Origin: Gemmatimonadota bacterium
GTDB taxonomy: Bacteria > Gemmatimonadota > Gemmatimonadetes > Gemmatimonadales > Gemmatimonadaceae
Length of the DNA stretch: 64,000 nucleotides
Assembly (NCBI GenBank): GCA_027307165.1
Contig: DAHUXM010000020.1
Span: forward strand, 62,001-126,000
Direction: 5' to 3'
The notes under the pieces were generated by a model, which had not been told where the DNA came from, ran no database searches, and was given only the letters and a program-made list of their open reading frames with translations. Shown piece after piece: positions 52,565 to 61,607 of the stretch. The first letter of the stretch is position 1, and each line of letters opens with the position of its first letter. Made by a program: the position numbers and the translations under genes.

Positions 52565-53596
52565 TCAACTGTCGCCTCCAGCGCATCCACGCGCGCTCGC
52601 CCTGCGATCGCTCGGCCCATTCAGATCCTTGCCAGGCCGGGAGGGTGTGATGGTGTAGCCGCTGCCCGGCAAACCCGGCGATTGTATCGTGACCGTGCCG
52701 TTCTGATCGGTACGATACCACTGCACTCCAGCATTGCGGTATTCCGCCTTTGCCTGCTGATGCATGTGACCGTAATCGTTTACCGCACCAAGTGACGCCA
52801 CCGCCCAGGTCGGCTGAGTAAGCTCCAGATAGCGTGGCGTCACGCCGTTGCAGCTGCCATGATGGTCGGCCTTCAGGACATCGACCTTCATGCCGGGGTT
52901 CACCGCGTAGCCTTCCGCCTCGAAGTGCGCGATCGCGGAGTGTTCGGCGTCGCCCGCGATCCACATCGTAAATGATCCCGAATCCGCACCGACGAGCTTC
53001 ACTGCGACGGAGCGGTTGTTCGGTTTGGCGGGCGCTGCCAGTGGTCGCATGATGTGCATCGTTGCACCGCCGCGCAGCGTGATGGTGCACATCGCCTCGC
53101 CGTCGCCGCACGGGTCATCCGTGCTTCTATACTGCAGGCTATCAGATTGAACCCGCGAGATGACCGAGTCGCGCAGTCGCGCGAGTGTGGACGCGGCGGA
53201 AGGGTCCTTGTCCTCGAAGAAGTACCGGATCCTGATGTGACGGCGCGAATCGAATAGCGGAAGCAGTCCGGTGTAGTGATCGGAGTGTTGATGGGTGAGG
53301 ATCACGACGTCCATGGTTCTGTTGTTCAACCCGAGCGAATCGAGCAGGAATCCCATCCGGCGAGCATCGGGGCCGCCGTCGATCAGGACCCGGCTGTCCC
53401 CGTTGTGGATGTACGTCGCATCGCCCTGCCCGACGTCGAGATCGCGCACCGTTATCGCGGGAGCGGGTGGATCGTTCACACTGGCGTCGCGCTGAATCAT
53501 CCCGCCAGCGCCACTGCTACCGCCCATCCCGAACATGCCGTACGCGATGATGCCGAGAAGGGCGAGTGCAGCGATGGCGATGAGGATTCGGCGCAT
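52565..53596 (-). CDS. ComEC/Rec2-like metallo-beta-lactamase-fold hydrolase (exported or anchored)
   Basis: A 343-residue protein with an N-terminal helix (ILIAIAALALLGIIAYGMFG) that may be a signal anchor. The MBL core is that of ComEC C-terminal domains: RDLDVGQGDATYIH, VLIDGGPD, VVILTHQHSDHYTGL, FTMWIAGDAEHSAIAHFEAEGY and VLKADHHGSCNGV. The domain is separated from any channel region, so it may act on nucleic acids or nucleotides outside the cytoplasm. The C-terminal 30 residues are Arg/Gly/Ser-rich. Confidence 0.88.
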   Translation of the reverse strand: MRRILIAIAALALLGIIAYGMFGMGGSSGAGGMIQRDASVNDPPAPAITVRDLDVGQGDATYIHNGDSRVLIDGGPDARRMGFLLDSLGLNNRTMDVVILTHQHSDHYTGLLPLFDSRRHIRIRYFFEDKDPSAASTLARLRDSVISRVQSDSLQYRSTDDPCGDGEAMCTITLRGGATMHIMRPLAAPAKPNNRSVAVKLVGADSGSFTMWIAGDAEHSAIAHFEAEGYAVNPGMKVDVLKADHHGSCNGVTPRYLELTQPTWAVASLGAVNDYGHMHQQAKAEYRNAGVQWYRTDQNGTVTIQSPGLPGSGYTITPSRPGKDLNGPSDRRASARGCAGGDS

Positions 53597-53668
53597 GAGA
53601 CAAGAATAAGCGATGAATCGAGCCGCGATCGAAACACCGATGCGGCGGCATCATCGAATGTGGATCTG

Positions 53669-54310
53669 CTACCCCGTGAACTCGAGCACGGCCCGCACCG
53701 GCGCCGCATCCAGTCCCGCTACCTTCATCGGCAGCGCGTCCAGCACATATTCGCCCGGCTCGGCCTCGCGCAGATCCAGGTTCTCCAGAACGCATACACC
53801 GCGGTCCAGCAGCTCGTGGTGCACATCCAGTGTCTTGCTCTCACGATCGTCCGCGGAAGGGCAATCCATACCAACGAGAACCACGCCACGCGCTACCAGG
53901 TTCCGCGCACAATCGACCGACAAACTCGGCCAGCTCTCGGGAAACATGCCACGCGCGATGCCCCGTCCCGTCCTGAGCAGCAGACGTGTCGTCGCAGCGT
54001 ACCCGCGCGTGCGACGATCGATCTCTTCGATCCCGATCTCGCCGGCGACATCGGTCACGTCCACAACGACAACCGGCCCCCGGAAGGCTGCGATCGCCAG
54101 CGATTCAGATCCCGCCTCGCCGCGCGTTACGTGCAGCGGCGTATCTGCGTGCGTACCAGCGTGCGGGCTCGACGTCACCGCGCTCACGTTCACGCTCGAT
54201 CCCTCGTCCATGTTCCACGTCCAGAGACACGAAAACGGCGTGTCGCCCGGCCACACTGGTGTGTCGGGCGACAACATCACCGAGATATCGATCACCCGGC
54301 GCTCGTTCAC
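53669..54310 (-). CDS. Cyclase-family protein (kynurenine formamidase-like)
   Basis: A 213-residue metal-dependent hydrolase. The first lines RVIDISVMLSPDTPVWPGDTPF and the motif SPHAGTHADTPLH carry the metal-binding His/Asp residues of the cyclase/KynB family, with GVVLVGMDCPSADDRESKTLDVHHELL near the end. The usual reactions are hydrolysis of N-formylkynurenine or related amides. It follows the transketolase gene by 26 bases on the same strand, so co-transcription is likely. Confidence 0.9.
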   Translation of the reverse strand: MNERRVIDISVMLSPDTPVWPGDTPFSCLWTWNMDEGSSVNVSAVTSSPHAGTHADTPLHVTRGEAGSESLAIAAFRGPVVVVDVTDVAGEIGIEEIDRRTRGYAATTRLLLRTGRGIARGMFPESWPSLSVDCARNLVARGVVLVGMDCPSADDRESKTLDVHHELLDRGVCVLENLDLREAEPGEYVLDALPMKVAGLDAAPVRAVLEFTG

Positions 54311-54336
54311 TGCTTCAGTCCACGCTCATCGAGCCG

Positions 54337-56346
54337 TCACTTGCCGAGCAGCGACTTCGCCGTGTTGACGACGTTCTCCGGCGTCAGGTGAAACTCCTTG
54401 TACAACTCCTGATACGGCGCTGATGCACCGAAATGGTCGAGGCCGATGGCGACGCCGCCCTCGCCGATCCACTTGTACCACGACATCGGCTGCGATGCTT
54501 CGATCGAGATGCGCTTGATTCCGGGTGGCAGCACGCTGTCGCGATATGCCTGAACCTGTTGTGCGAACAGCTCCATGCTCGGCACACTCACTGCGCGCGC
54601 ACGAATCCCCTGCTGCGCGAGTGTATCCTGCGCTTGAAGTATGATCGACACCTCGGATCCGCTTGCCATCAATACGACTTCCGGATCGCCACCGCGAATG
54701 TCGGCCAGGACGTATGCACCGCGCGCGACGTTGCTCGCAGCGGCGTACCTGGTCCGGTCGATGAACGGCAGCTTCTGTCGGGTGAGTATCAGACACACCG
54801 GCGTTCCGATCTTGAGTGCTGCACGCCACGCTTCCGCCGTTTCGTTGGCATCGGCGGGGCGGATGACGGTCATGTTCGGGACCGCTCGCAGATTGGACAG
54901 CTGCTCGATTGGCTGGTGCGTCGGCCCATCCTCACCGAGTCCGATCGAATCGTGCGTGTAAACGTAGATGAGACGCTGGCGCATCATGCACGCGAGTCGC
55001 ATCGGTGGCCGCATGTAGTCGCTGAATATCAGGAACGTCGCGCCGTACGGGATTATGCCGCCGTAGAGCGCCATTCCGTTCATGACGCCGCCCATTCCAT
55101 GCTCGCGTATTCCGAAATGGAAGTTGCGGCCGTCGTAACTTCCCGGTCCGAAGCTCGGCGCGCCCTTCACTATCGTGTCGGTCGAGCTGGCAAGATCCGC
55201 CGAGCCTCCGATCAGCTCCGGGATCTTCGGTGCGATCGCGTTGATCACTGCGCCGGATGCGGATCGCGTTGCGACGTTTCCGGTTTTCGCGTCGAACGTC
55301 GGGATCAGCTCTTCCCAGCCATCCTTGAGAAGACCACTTGCACGTCGCTCGAATTCAGCGCACAGATCCGGGTTCGCCGCCTTCCACTCGTCGTAGAGTG
55401 TGTTCCACGCAGACTGCTCGTCCGCACCCGCGAGTCCCGCGCGTCGCCAGAATGCGAGCGCGTCGGGGTCGACGTAGAACGGCTCCTGCGATGGAATCCC
55501 GAGGTTCTCCTTGGTGAGCTTTATTTCCTCGACGCCGAGTGGAGATCCGTGTGCGGCCGAGGTGTCCTGCTTGTTGGGACTGCCGTAGCCGATGTGCGTG
55601 CGCATGATGATGAGCGACGGACGCTCGGTCTCCGTCTTTGCGCGTTCGATGGCCTCGTCCAGCGCATCCAGATTCTTCACGTCGCCGACGAACTGCACGT
55701 GCCAGCCGTACCCTTCGAAACGGAGCCGCGTGTCGTCGCTGAACGTGAGATCGGTGTTGCCTTCGATCGTTATGTGATTGTCATCGTAGAATCCGATCAA
55801 CCGGCCCAGTTTGTTGTGGCCGGCGAACGATGCGGCTTCGTTCGAGATCCCTTCCATGAGATCGCCGTCACTTGCGATGAAATACGTGTAGTGATCGATG
55901 ATCCGTTGTGCGCGATTGAACACGGCCGACGTGTGTGCTTCCGCGATCGCCATTCCGACTGCATTGCTGAATCCCTGTCCGAGCGGACCGGTCGTCGTTT
56001 CGACGCCAGGTGTGTGTCCGTACTCCGGATGTCCGGGTGTCTTGCTGTGCAGCTGACGAAAATTCCTTATGTCGTCGAGCGACAGATCGTAGCCAGTGAG
56101 ATAGAAGACACTGTACAGCAACATCGATGCATGGCCGCACGACAGTATGAAACGGTCACGGTTGGGCCAGTGCGGGTCGGTCGGGTTGTATCGCAAGTGG
56201 CGCGTCCATAACACGTACGCGAGCGGTGCGAGCGCCATCGGCGTCCCTGGGTGGCCCGAGTCGGCCTTCTGCACCGCATCCATCGCGAGAACGCGGATTG
56301 CATCGATGCACGCCTTCTCGAGTTCTACTGGAGTCTTGTCTGTCAT
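54337..56346 (-). CDS. tkt: Transketolase
   Basis: A 669-residue thiamine-diphosphate enzyme of the pentose phosphate pathway. Markers: [19 protein letters not shown] at the N-terminus, [10 protein letters not shown], the ThDP/metal motif [24 protein letters not shown], then the pyrimidine domain [35 protein letters not shown], and the C-terminal domain with [16 protein letters not shown]. The length is normal and no residue of the active site is missing. Confidence 0.95.
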   Translation of the reverse strand: MTDKTPVELEKACIDAIRVLAMDAVQKADSGHPGTPMALAPLAYVLWTRHLRYNPTDPHWPNRDRFILSCGHASMLLYSVFYLTGYDLSLDDIRNFRQLHSKTPGHPEYGHTPGVETTTGPLGQGFSNAVGMAIAEAHTSAVFNRAQRIIDHYTYFIASDGDLMEGISNEAASFAGHNKLGRLIGFYDDNHITIEGNTDLTFSDDTRLRFEGYGWHVQFVGDVKNLDALDEAIERAKTETERPSLIIMRTHIGYGSPNKQDTSAAHGSPLGVEEIKLTKENLGIPSQEPFYVDPDALAFWRRAGLAGADEQSAWNTLYDEWKAANPDLCAEFERRASGLLKDGWEELIPTFDAKTGNVATRSASGAVINAIAPKIPELIGGSADLASSTDTIVKGAPSFGPGSYDGRNFHFGIREHGMGGVMNGMALYGGIIPYGATFLIFSDYMRPPMRLACMMRQRLIYVYTHDSIGLGEDGPTHQPIEQLSNLRAVPNMTVIRPADANETAEAWRAALKIGTPVCLILTRQKLPFIDRTRYAAASNVARGAYVLADIRGGDPEVVLMASGSEVSIILQAQDTLAQQGIRARAVSVPSMELFAQQVQAYRDSVLPPGIKRISIEASQPMSWYKWIGEGGVAIGLDHFGASAPYQELYKEFHLTPENVVNTAKSLLGK

Positions 56347-56403
56347 CTGTACGTCGCTCTATCTGGTCAAGGATTGATATGCTGCTTGAGGTACTGCGAG
56401 AGG

Positions 56404-57381
56404 CTACGCGTTCGGCCCGGGAAGCCCGATCGGCAGGTGGATGTTTGGAAGAAGTGCTTCGATCTCGAACCGGCGCGACTCGAGCCATGCTGGCAGCCTG
56501 AGTGCGCGGCCGAGTAGAGGCGCGGGCTCATCGACAGTGAAGCCGGGTCCATCAGTTGCGATTTCGAAGAGCACGCCGCCAGGCTCGCGAAAATAAACCG
56601 ATTTGAAATAATCGCGATCGAGAACCGGCGTCACGTTGTATCCGCCCGCTTCGAGCTCCTCGCGCACATCCAGCTGCGTTCGGTTGTCAGTCGCACGAAA
56701 CGCAACATGATGCACCGTTCCGGCGCCCATCACGCCGGGCCACAGTCCGGGAACGATTCTGAGATCGACAATCGAGCCCGGCTTGCTGTCGTCCGACGTA
56801 TACCGGAAGATGCTTCCCTGTTCACGTGCCAGACGGAATCCGAGTGAGGTAGTGAGCAGATCGGCCGTGTGCTGCTGACCGTCCTGCCACAATGTGACCG
56901 CGTAGACGCCGCGGATCCGGTGTTCCGCCGGGACCTGTACGTCGGTGTCCGCATCCGCGGGAAGCTCACACTGCTCGACGCGCTGATGCGATACCAGCTC
57001 GAGCATCAATCCATCCGGATCCTTGAGCGCGATGACCCGCTCGCCATCGAAGCGCGTGGAAGGCTGCTCGAAATCGACATGGTGCTTCAGCAACCGTTCG
57101 AGCCAGAATCCGACCGATCCCGGTACGATCGCGAACGATGTGACAGCTGCCTGGCCTGCACCCTGACGTCCGCGGCGCGCATTTGGCCAGGGAAAGAAGG
57201 TCAGCAGCGTCCCCGGGCGTCCGATCTCATCACCGAAATAGAAGTGATATGTGGTCGGATCGTCGAAGTTCACCGTTCGCTTGACCAGCCTGAGCCCAAG
57301 GACTCCCGCGTAGAAGTCGATGTTGCGCTGTGGATCGCTGGCGATCGCGGTTACGTGGTGAATCCCTGAGGGAGCGAGCAT
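56404..57381 (-). CDS. Ring-cleaving dioxygenase of the VOC superfamily
   Basis: A two-domain VOC protein of about 325 residues from ATG 57381 (ATG 57450 would add 23 residues rich in Ser and Pro). Domain 1 begins SGIHHVTAIASDPQRNIDFYAGVLGLRLVKRTVNFDDP and holds the FYFGDEIG-like segment; domain 2 has GAGTVHHVAFRATDNRTQLDVREEL and YFREPGGVLFEIATDGPGF, with His and Glu metal ligands. It matches the MhqO/LinE hydroquinone-type ring-cleavage group. The aromatic substrate is unknown. Confidence 0.85.
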   Translation of the reverse strand: MLAPSGIHHVTAIASDPQRNIDFYAGVLGLRLVKRTVNFDDPTTYHFYFGDEIGRPGTLLTFFPWPNARRGRQGAGQAAVTSFAIVPGSVGFWLERLLKHHVDFEQPSTRFDGERVIALKDPDGLMLELVSHQRVEQCELPADADTDVQVPAEHRIRGVYAVTLWQDGQQHTADLLTTSLGFRLAREQGSIFRYTSDDSKPGSIVDLRIVPGLWPGVMGAGTVHHVAFRATDNRTQLDVREELEAGGYNVTPVLDRDYFKSVYFREPGGVLFEIATDGPGFTVDEPAPLLGRALRLPAWLESRRFEIEALLPNIHLPIGLPGPNA

Positions 57382-57459
57382 CTGCTGAAATTTACCCGGT
57401 CCGGTGTCCGGGCCCGAACTCGAAGAATGGCGCAGGCGCACCAGCGCCATTCCAACGCG

Positions 57460-57723
57460 TCACTTCTGGCCGGCGTCGGTCTTCGGGGCCCCGCGAGTCC
57501 CACCGTAGCCCGAGCCCCTGTCCTCCTTGCGCCGCGGTGATCCCGCAGCCGGCTCCACCGCGTCCGCTGGATTCCCGCGCTCCGAGCGGCCCCCAGTGGA
57601 CTCCTTGCCAGCGCCCAGGTTGCCGCCGTCGCCTCCTCCTCCGGTGTTATCGCGCTTCGGCGTACCGGGCTTGCCGATACGTGTTCCGCCGTCGTCGCCG
57701 TAGGGATTGTTTTTCGTCGTCAT
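57460..57723 (-). CDS. Small Gly-rich disordered protein
   Basis: An 87-residue, highly hydrophilic protein with clusters of Gly, Asp, Lys and Arg (DNTGGGGDGGNLGAGKES) and no hydrophobic core. A perfect AGGAGG ribosome site lies seven bases before ATG 57723, which supports real expression. It might be a stress- or desiccation-type disordered protein, but no family is recognised. Confidence 0.6.
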   Translation of the reverse strand: MTTKNNPYGDDGGTRIGKPGTPKRDNTGGGGDGGNLGAGKESTGGRSERGNPADAVEPAAGSPRRKEDRGSGYGGTRGAPKTDAGQK

Positions 57724-57757
57724 TCATGCCTCCTGGCAGAGCCCGATAGATTGGGCA

Positions 57758-59167
57758 ATGCCCGTGCCCGACGACCGTTCGGTAATCCTCGAATCGCACG
57801 AAGAAGGCGTCACTCCCATCACCATCACCGGTGAATGGGAGCATGCCCGTCTCGTTCGCCAGCCGCTCGCGCGCACGATCATGCGCCTGGGACTACCAGC
57901 GGTGGCGTCCACGCTTCTCATGACGCTGTTCTTCACGGTCGATCTGCTCTGGATCGGTCGCTTTCTGGGCCCCGTCGCGCTCGCCGCCGCGACCGCGAGC
58001 GTATTCTGGATCTGGCTCATCATATCGATCGCCGAGCTGGTGAGCATCGGCCTCACATCGCTTGCGGCCCGAAGACACGGTGAGCGCAATCCCCGAGAGG
58101 CGGCGCGCGTCGTGGGTGAGGCGATGGTGTATTCGATCATACTCGGCTCCGCTGTCGCGCTCTTCGGGACGCTGCTGCTGGATCATCTGTTCGCGGTGAT
58201 GAACGTCGAGCCGGCGATCGCAGTCCTCGGGCGCCGCTATCTGGGCACGTATCTGCTCGGCGCGCCGCTCTTTTTTGGCTTCTTCGCAGTCGACGCGGGC
58301 TTTCGTGCAAGCGGCGACACGCGAACCCCACTTGCGATCCTCAGTGTGTCGATCGCTGTAACGATGATCCTCGATCCGATTCTGATACTCGGTCTCGGAC
58401 CTGCGCCAAAGCTCGGGATCGAAGGCGCCGCCATCGCGACGGCGATAACGCGCACCCTGGCATTCGGGTTGGGTGTCGTTGTTCTGCACAAGCGCCGCAT
58501 GGTCAGCTTCGGACGTGTGCGCCGCGCGACGATCGCTGCGATCACGCGCGTCGGCTTACCGACAGCGATGACGGGCGTTGTATTCTCGCTCATCTACATA
58601 GTGCTCACACGCAGCATCGCGCCATTCGGAACCGCGGCGCTGGCCGCGCTCGGAATCGGTCATCGCGTCGAGAGTTGGCTTTACACCATCAGCCTCGGCT
58701 TTGGCGCTGCGGTGGCGGCGATAGTGGGTCAGAATCTCGGCGCAGGCGAAATCAGGAGAGCGGAGAACAGCGGGTGGATCACCGTTGGATACGTGATGGT
58801 GCCCGCTGTGATACTGAGCATACTGGAGCTCACCATCGCACCCGACTTTGCAGGGATCTTCACGAATGATCCGGCAACACAGATGATCGGCGCCGAGTAT
58901 CTGCGAATCAGCGCGCTGTCCAACATGTTCCTCGGCGCCGAGATAGTGTTGGAAGCAGCACTGGGAGGGGCGGGCACCACGCTTCCGCCCATGCTTACCT
59001 CGACTACGTTGACGGCGCTGCGAGTTCCACTCGCGATATGGGCTGCTGCACGGTTCGGAATCGTCGGTGTGTGGTGGGTGATCGTGCTGACAGCCGCAGC
59101 TCGCGGTCTTGCGATGGCGCTTATCTGGAAGAGCGGGGTATGGAAGCGGCGCGCAGTGCTTGCGTGA
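57758..59167 (+). CDS. MATE-family efflux transporter
   Basis: A 469-residue exporter with twelve hydrophobic segments. After a polar N-terminal 40 residues the first helix is IMRLGLPAVASTLLMTLFFTVDLLWIGRFLGPVALAAA, the classic MATE opening; the second repeat starts at AITRVGLPTAMTGVVFSLIYIVLTRSIAPFGTAALAALGIGHRVE. GQNLGAGEIRRAENSGW is the conserved loop of the C-lobe. It exports cationic drugs or metabolites in exchange for Na+ or H+. ATG 57758 is chosen; an upstream TTG-type extension overlaps the divergent small gene. Confidence 0.9.
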   Translation: MPVPDDRSVILESHEEGVTPITITGEWEHARLVRQPLARTIMRLGLPAVASTLLMTLFFTVDLLWIGRFLGPVALAAATASVFWIWLIISIAELVSIGLTSLAARRHGERNPREAARVVGEAMVYSIILGSAVALFGTLLLDHLFAVMNVEPAIAVLGRRYLGTYLLGAPLFFGFFAVDAGFRASGDTRTPLAILSVSIAVTMILDPILILGLGPAPKLGIEGAAIATAITRTLAFGLGVVVLHKRRMVSFGRVRRATIAAITRVGLPTAMTGVVFSLIYIVLTRSIAPFGTAALAALGIGHRVESWLYTISLGFGAAVAAIVGQNLGAGEIRRAENSGWITVGYVMVPAVILSILELTIAPDFAGIFTNDPATQMIGAEYLRISALSNMFLGAEIVLEAALGGAGTTLPPMLTSTTLTALRVPLAIWAAARFGIVGVWWVIVLTAAARGLAMALIWKSGVWKRRAVLA

Positions 59168-59256
59168 CATGAGGAAGACCGCTTACTGACCCAATGCAAC
59201 CGTCGGCTGAATGCTGGTGTGCCGCTGATGGCATGAGTGCGGCGGTACTGCATGGT

Positions 59257-59610
59257 TCACCGGTGCGGATTTCGTGTGCGAATGGCCTGCTGCCGGTTCC
59301 GTGGACACACGGCTAAGCTACATGCTTGCTGCTCGAAGTCCATGGGGCTCAGATAGCCCAGGGTTGAGTGCCTCCGGATTGGGTTGCAAAGGCGCTCGAT
59401 GTAATCGAATACACCGGCGCGGGCTGCATTCCGCCTCGAATACCATTCCCCTGCGGTACGCTCGGTCTTGAGCGAGGAGAAGAAGCTCTCCATCACCGAG
59501 CTGTCCCAGGCGTTCCCAGAGCGACTCATGCTGCATTGGACGTCGAGTGCGCTTAAGAGCTGCTGGAATGACTCGCAAGCGTACTGCGCAGATTCAACTG
59601 GTCGTTGCAA
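59257..59610 (-). pseudogene. IS3-family transposase OrfB, C-terminal fragment
   Basis: The 117-residue frame carries SMSRSGNAWDSSVMESFFSSLKTE with the last catalytic Glu, then IERLCNPIRRHSTLGYLSPMDFE, the standard end of IS3 OrfB. The first two catalytic Asp residues and the N-terminal half are absent, and the frame runs past the element's inverted repeat, so it cannot be active. Confidence 0.85.
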
Positions 59611-59803
59611 CAGTACCTGTCTGATCTGATTGTAACAGCTCGTTTAATGCTTCGGCAGGCGTCTTCCATCCGAGCGTCTTCCGCGGTCTGGTATTGAGCG
59701 CGATTGCCGCCCTGATCCCCCTTCCTCTTTGTCCGCCATTGAACACCTCCACTCTGAACTTATTCAGAGCTAACTTGGTGTCCATCAAACCGGGGGAAGT
59801 CCA
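59283..59803 (-). mobile_element. IS3-family remnant enclosing an IS30 fragment
   Basis: The ends are imperfect inverted repeats: 59283-59308 begins TGGCCTGCTGCCGG and the reverse complement of 59778-59803 begins TGGACTTCCCCCGG, and both run into TGGACAC. The inside on the minus strand keeps only the left tip, an unrelated IS30-type transposase tail, and the 3' end of an IS3 orfB. A complete IS3 element would be over 1 kb, so most of it is lost. No matching target duplication is visible (flanks GAA and ATG). Confidence 0.75.
59594..59715 (-). pseudogene. IS30-family transposase, C-terminal fragment
   Basis: The segment NTRPRKTLGWKTPAEALNELL followed by a short tail ending VATTS and a stop is the C-terminus of IS30 transposases. 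Only about 40 residues remain. It is fused in frame to the left tip of the IS3 remnant. This is a deletion or insertion scar. Confidence 0.8.
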
Positions 59804-59807
59804 ATGC

Positions 59808-60506
59808 GTGACTAACGTGTACGAGTCAGGTACGATGGATGTCAGATATTACGTGCAAAGCGTCGGTTTGGCTCGCCATGCGACGGTTCATGTCTCCGTT
59901 GTGGATTGCCTTACGGGAGATTCCGTTATTGACAATCCAATATTCCGGCTTGGGCTGAAGTCGATATGGGATTCGACGAACACCAACGATACACATCTAG
60001 AGTCGCACATTGAACATGGGTTGTATGAGATCGACTCAGCGGGCACGCACAACTTGAAGGTGCTTTTCGGACCGCACGATGCAATGGACACACCTTGTCG
60101 CAATCTGAATTCGGTTGCTGCCCAACCCACAGACGTGCTACTGTTCAGTGCACATACTCATGGATTCGCGCTGGGCGATTCGTTGCCGCCAACGTGCTCG
60201 GACTCCGCACTTGCCCCTAACCAATATCGAATTTATGGAATTGGAGACGGAGGCCTGAGTCCTGCTGATCAAATACGACAGTACACCGACCGGACGGAGT
60301 ATGGAGTGAAGGCAATGTATGTGATCGACAAGGATTCCATCTATCGCGGTGCAGGGCCTGCTGGACTCGATACTCTCAAGGATGGCGCGGGAACTCCGAT
60401 TTTGGATTCTCGTGGTCGAGTGCAACTAAGTCCAACGTCGGACTGGCGGGACTCTACTCACGCTTTTCCACGCCGACAAACGAGCCCAAATTGCTCCGTC
60501 TACTAA
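59808..60506 (+). CDS. 5'-truncated JAMM/DUF4329-like protein
   Basis: About 230 residues remain after the IS end at 59803; the frame continues back into the IS, so the natural start and N-terminus are probably lost. GTG 59808 and ATG 59835 are possible new starts. The middle reads TDVLLFSAHTHGFALGD and, 30 residues on, GDGGLSPADQI, then YGVKAMYVIDKDSIYR. The HxH plus S-P-x-D pattern and the closing strand resemble JAMM-type DUF4329 domains found at the ends of secreted toxins; a Glu in ESHIEHGLYEID may complete it. The base composition is more AT-rich than its surroundings. The family call is tentative. Confidence 0.5.
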   Translation: MTNVYESGTMDVRYYVQSVGLARHATVHVSVVDCLTGDSVIDNPIFRLGLKSIWDSTNTNDTHLESHIEHGLYEIDSAGTHNLKVLFGPHDAMDTPCRNLNSVAAQPTDVLLFSAHTHGFALGDSLPPTCSDSALAPNQYRIYGIGDGGLSPADQIRQYTDRTEYGVKAMYVIDKDSIYRGAGPAGLDTLKDGAGTPILDSRGRVQLSPTSDWRDSTHAFPRRQTSPNCSVY

Positions 60507-60529
60507 CAACCCATATGAGGGTTACATCA

Positions 60530-60961
60530 ATGCGCTTGTTAGAATACACTGCCATGATCGTGGTGAGTATGGTCTTCAGCACTGCGAGTCAGGCGCAAGT
60601 AACCGGCTTTTGCTGGCATGTTCCAAGTATCGAGCAGGATATGTCGAGTCACATAAAGAGAATGCTCGTGCAATACAGCGCGACACAATTGGCTCCCTAC
60701 CACATTCCTCCATCGGATTCGAACGATGTGATTGTAGTCACCGATACAGCGACCTGCAGGGCCGTTGCTGCTGCCAATCAACGAGCTACGCGTGTGGATT
60801 CTCTAGGTACCCCTCGCCCTGTCGTTGTTGTGCGGACTGGGAATCCCAGCGACCCAGCTTCGATTCGTTATGTCGTCTGGGATAATACGAAAATAGGAGA
60901 GTGGTGGTCTCTTACAGTGTTTGGCCCGAACTTCGAATTCTATAATGGGTTTACAATGTGA
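60530..60961 (+). CDS. Small secreted protein, possible partner of the upstream gene
   Basis: A 143-residue protein from ATG 60530, 24 bases after the JAMM-like gene, with GAGGG eight bases before it. The signal peptide ends STASQAQ. The mature part has the motif FCWHVPSIEQDMSSHIKRMLVQYSATQLAPYHIPPSDSNDVIVV, a cysteine in TATCRAVAAANQRA, and a C-terminal beta region RYVVWDNTKIGEWWSLTVFG. No family recognised. An immunity or chaperone role is only a guess from position. Confidence 0.55.
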   Translation: MRLLEYTAMIVVSMVFSTASQAQVTGFCWHVPSIEQDMSSHIKRMLVQYSATQLAPYHIPPSDSNDVIVVTDTATCRAVAAANQRATRVDSLGTPRPVVVVRTGNPSDPASIRYVVWDNTKIGEWWSLTVFGPNFEFYNGFTM

Positions 60962-60979
60962 CAGAATCTGTCCGGAGCG

Positions 60980-61300
60980 TTGCGCGACTTGGACGTTGGG
61001 ACGTCAGTCATGTCTCCCATCATTGCCGGCGCTTGCTACCGGGTGACAAAGAAAGGGAACGGAGCGTGGAGCTTCCTCGGGAAGGTACCGTACTCGAAAC
61101 GCAAGATAAGGCACTGCATCATATTTGCGATCGCCATCATCGCGTTAATAGGCTGGGGTGGTTCTGGCGGCGAAGCCTCAACGAGAAACGTTTCGTCGGC
61201 AGAGATCGCATCACCGACGTCGTCGTACAGCACAGGTTCGGCAACCGATAGTGCGCAGTCGGTGACGGTAGCCCAATTTAGAGGTCCAGTCGTAAGTTGA
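60980..61300 (+). CDS. Hypothetical single-pass protein, 3' end inside an IS3 copy
   Basis: A 106-residue frame (TTG 60980; ATG 61010 is an alternative) with a basic region and one helix (CIIFAIAIIALIGWGGSGG) followed by a Ser/Thr-rich tail. The last codons and stop lie in the inverted repeat of the next IS, so the original C-terminus was probably replaced by the insertion. Coding status uncertain. Confidence 0.35.
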   Translation: MRDLDVGTSVMSPIIAGACYRVTKKGNGAWSFLGKVPYSKRKIRHCIIFAIAIIALIGWGGSGGEASTRNVSSAEIASPTSSYSTGSATDSAQSVTVAQFRGPVVS

Positions 61301-61340
61301 CAGTCCGAGCTGCGGCGGGAGCCGCGAGGAGGACGGACCG

Positions 61341-61607
61341 ATGCGGAAGAGCCGATTCAGTGAAGAGCCGATCGTCGGCGTGCTCAAGGAAGCCGAGCGC
61401 ACCGGCAAGACCGGGGACGTGATCCGCCGACACGGGATCTCGCGCGAGACCTTCTATCGCTGGCGTAAGAAGTACGGCGGTCTGGAGGTGAGTGAAACGA
61501 AGCGGCTGCGCGCACTCGAGGACGAGAACCGCCAGCTGAAGCGCATCGTGGCCGATCAAGCGCTGAACATCCGAGTGCTGAAGGATGTGCTGGGAAAAGA
61601 GTGGTGA
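61341..61607 (+). CDS. IS3-family transposase OrfA
   Basis: An 88-residue helix-turn-helix protein: [50 protein letters not shown] and a leucine-zipper-like coiled coil [29 protein letters not shown]. This is the DNA-binding half of an IS3 transposase (IS407/IS3-type). It would normally be joined to OrfB by frameshifting. Confidence 0.92.
   Translation: MRKSRFSEEPIVGVLKEAERTGKTGDVIRRHGISRETFYRWRKKYGGLEVSETKRLRALEDENRQLKRIVADQALNIRVLKDVLGKEW

Noticed and set aside
54433-56211. Antisense frame of 592 codons opposite transketolase
   Set aside because: Same reason: no recognisable domain, Arg/Val/Asp-rich composition, and complete overlap with a well-conserved gene.
60958-61251. Alternative frame of 97 codons before the IS3 copy
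   Set aside because: It overlaps the other small frame, is Arg/His-rich and has no membrane or fold signature; at best one of the two is real.
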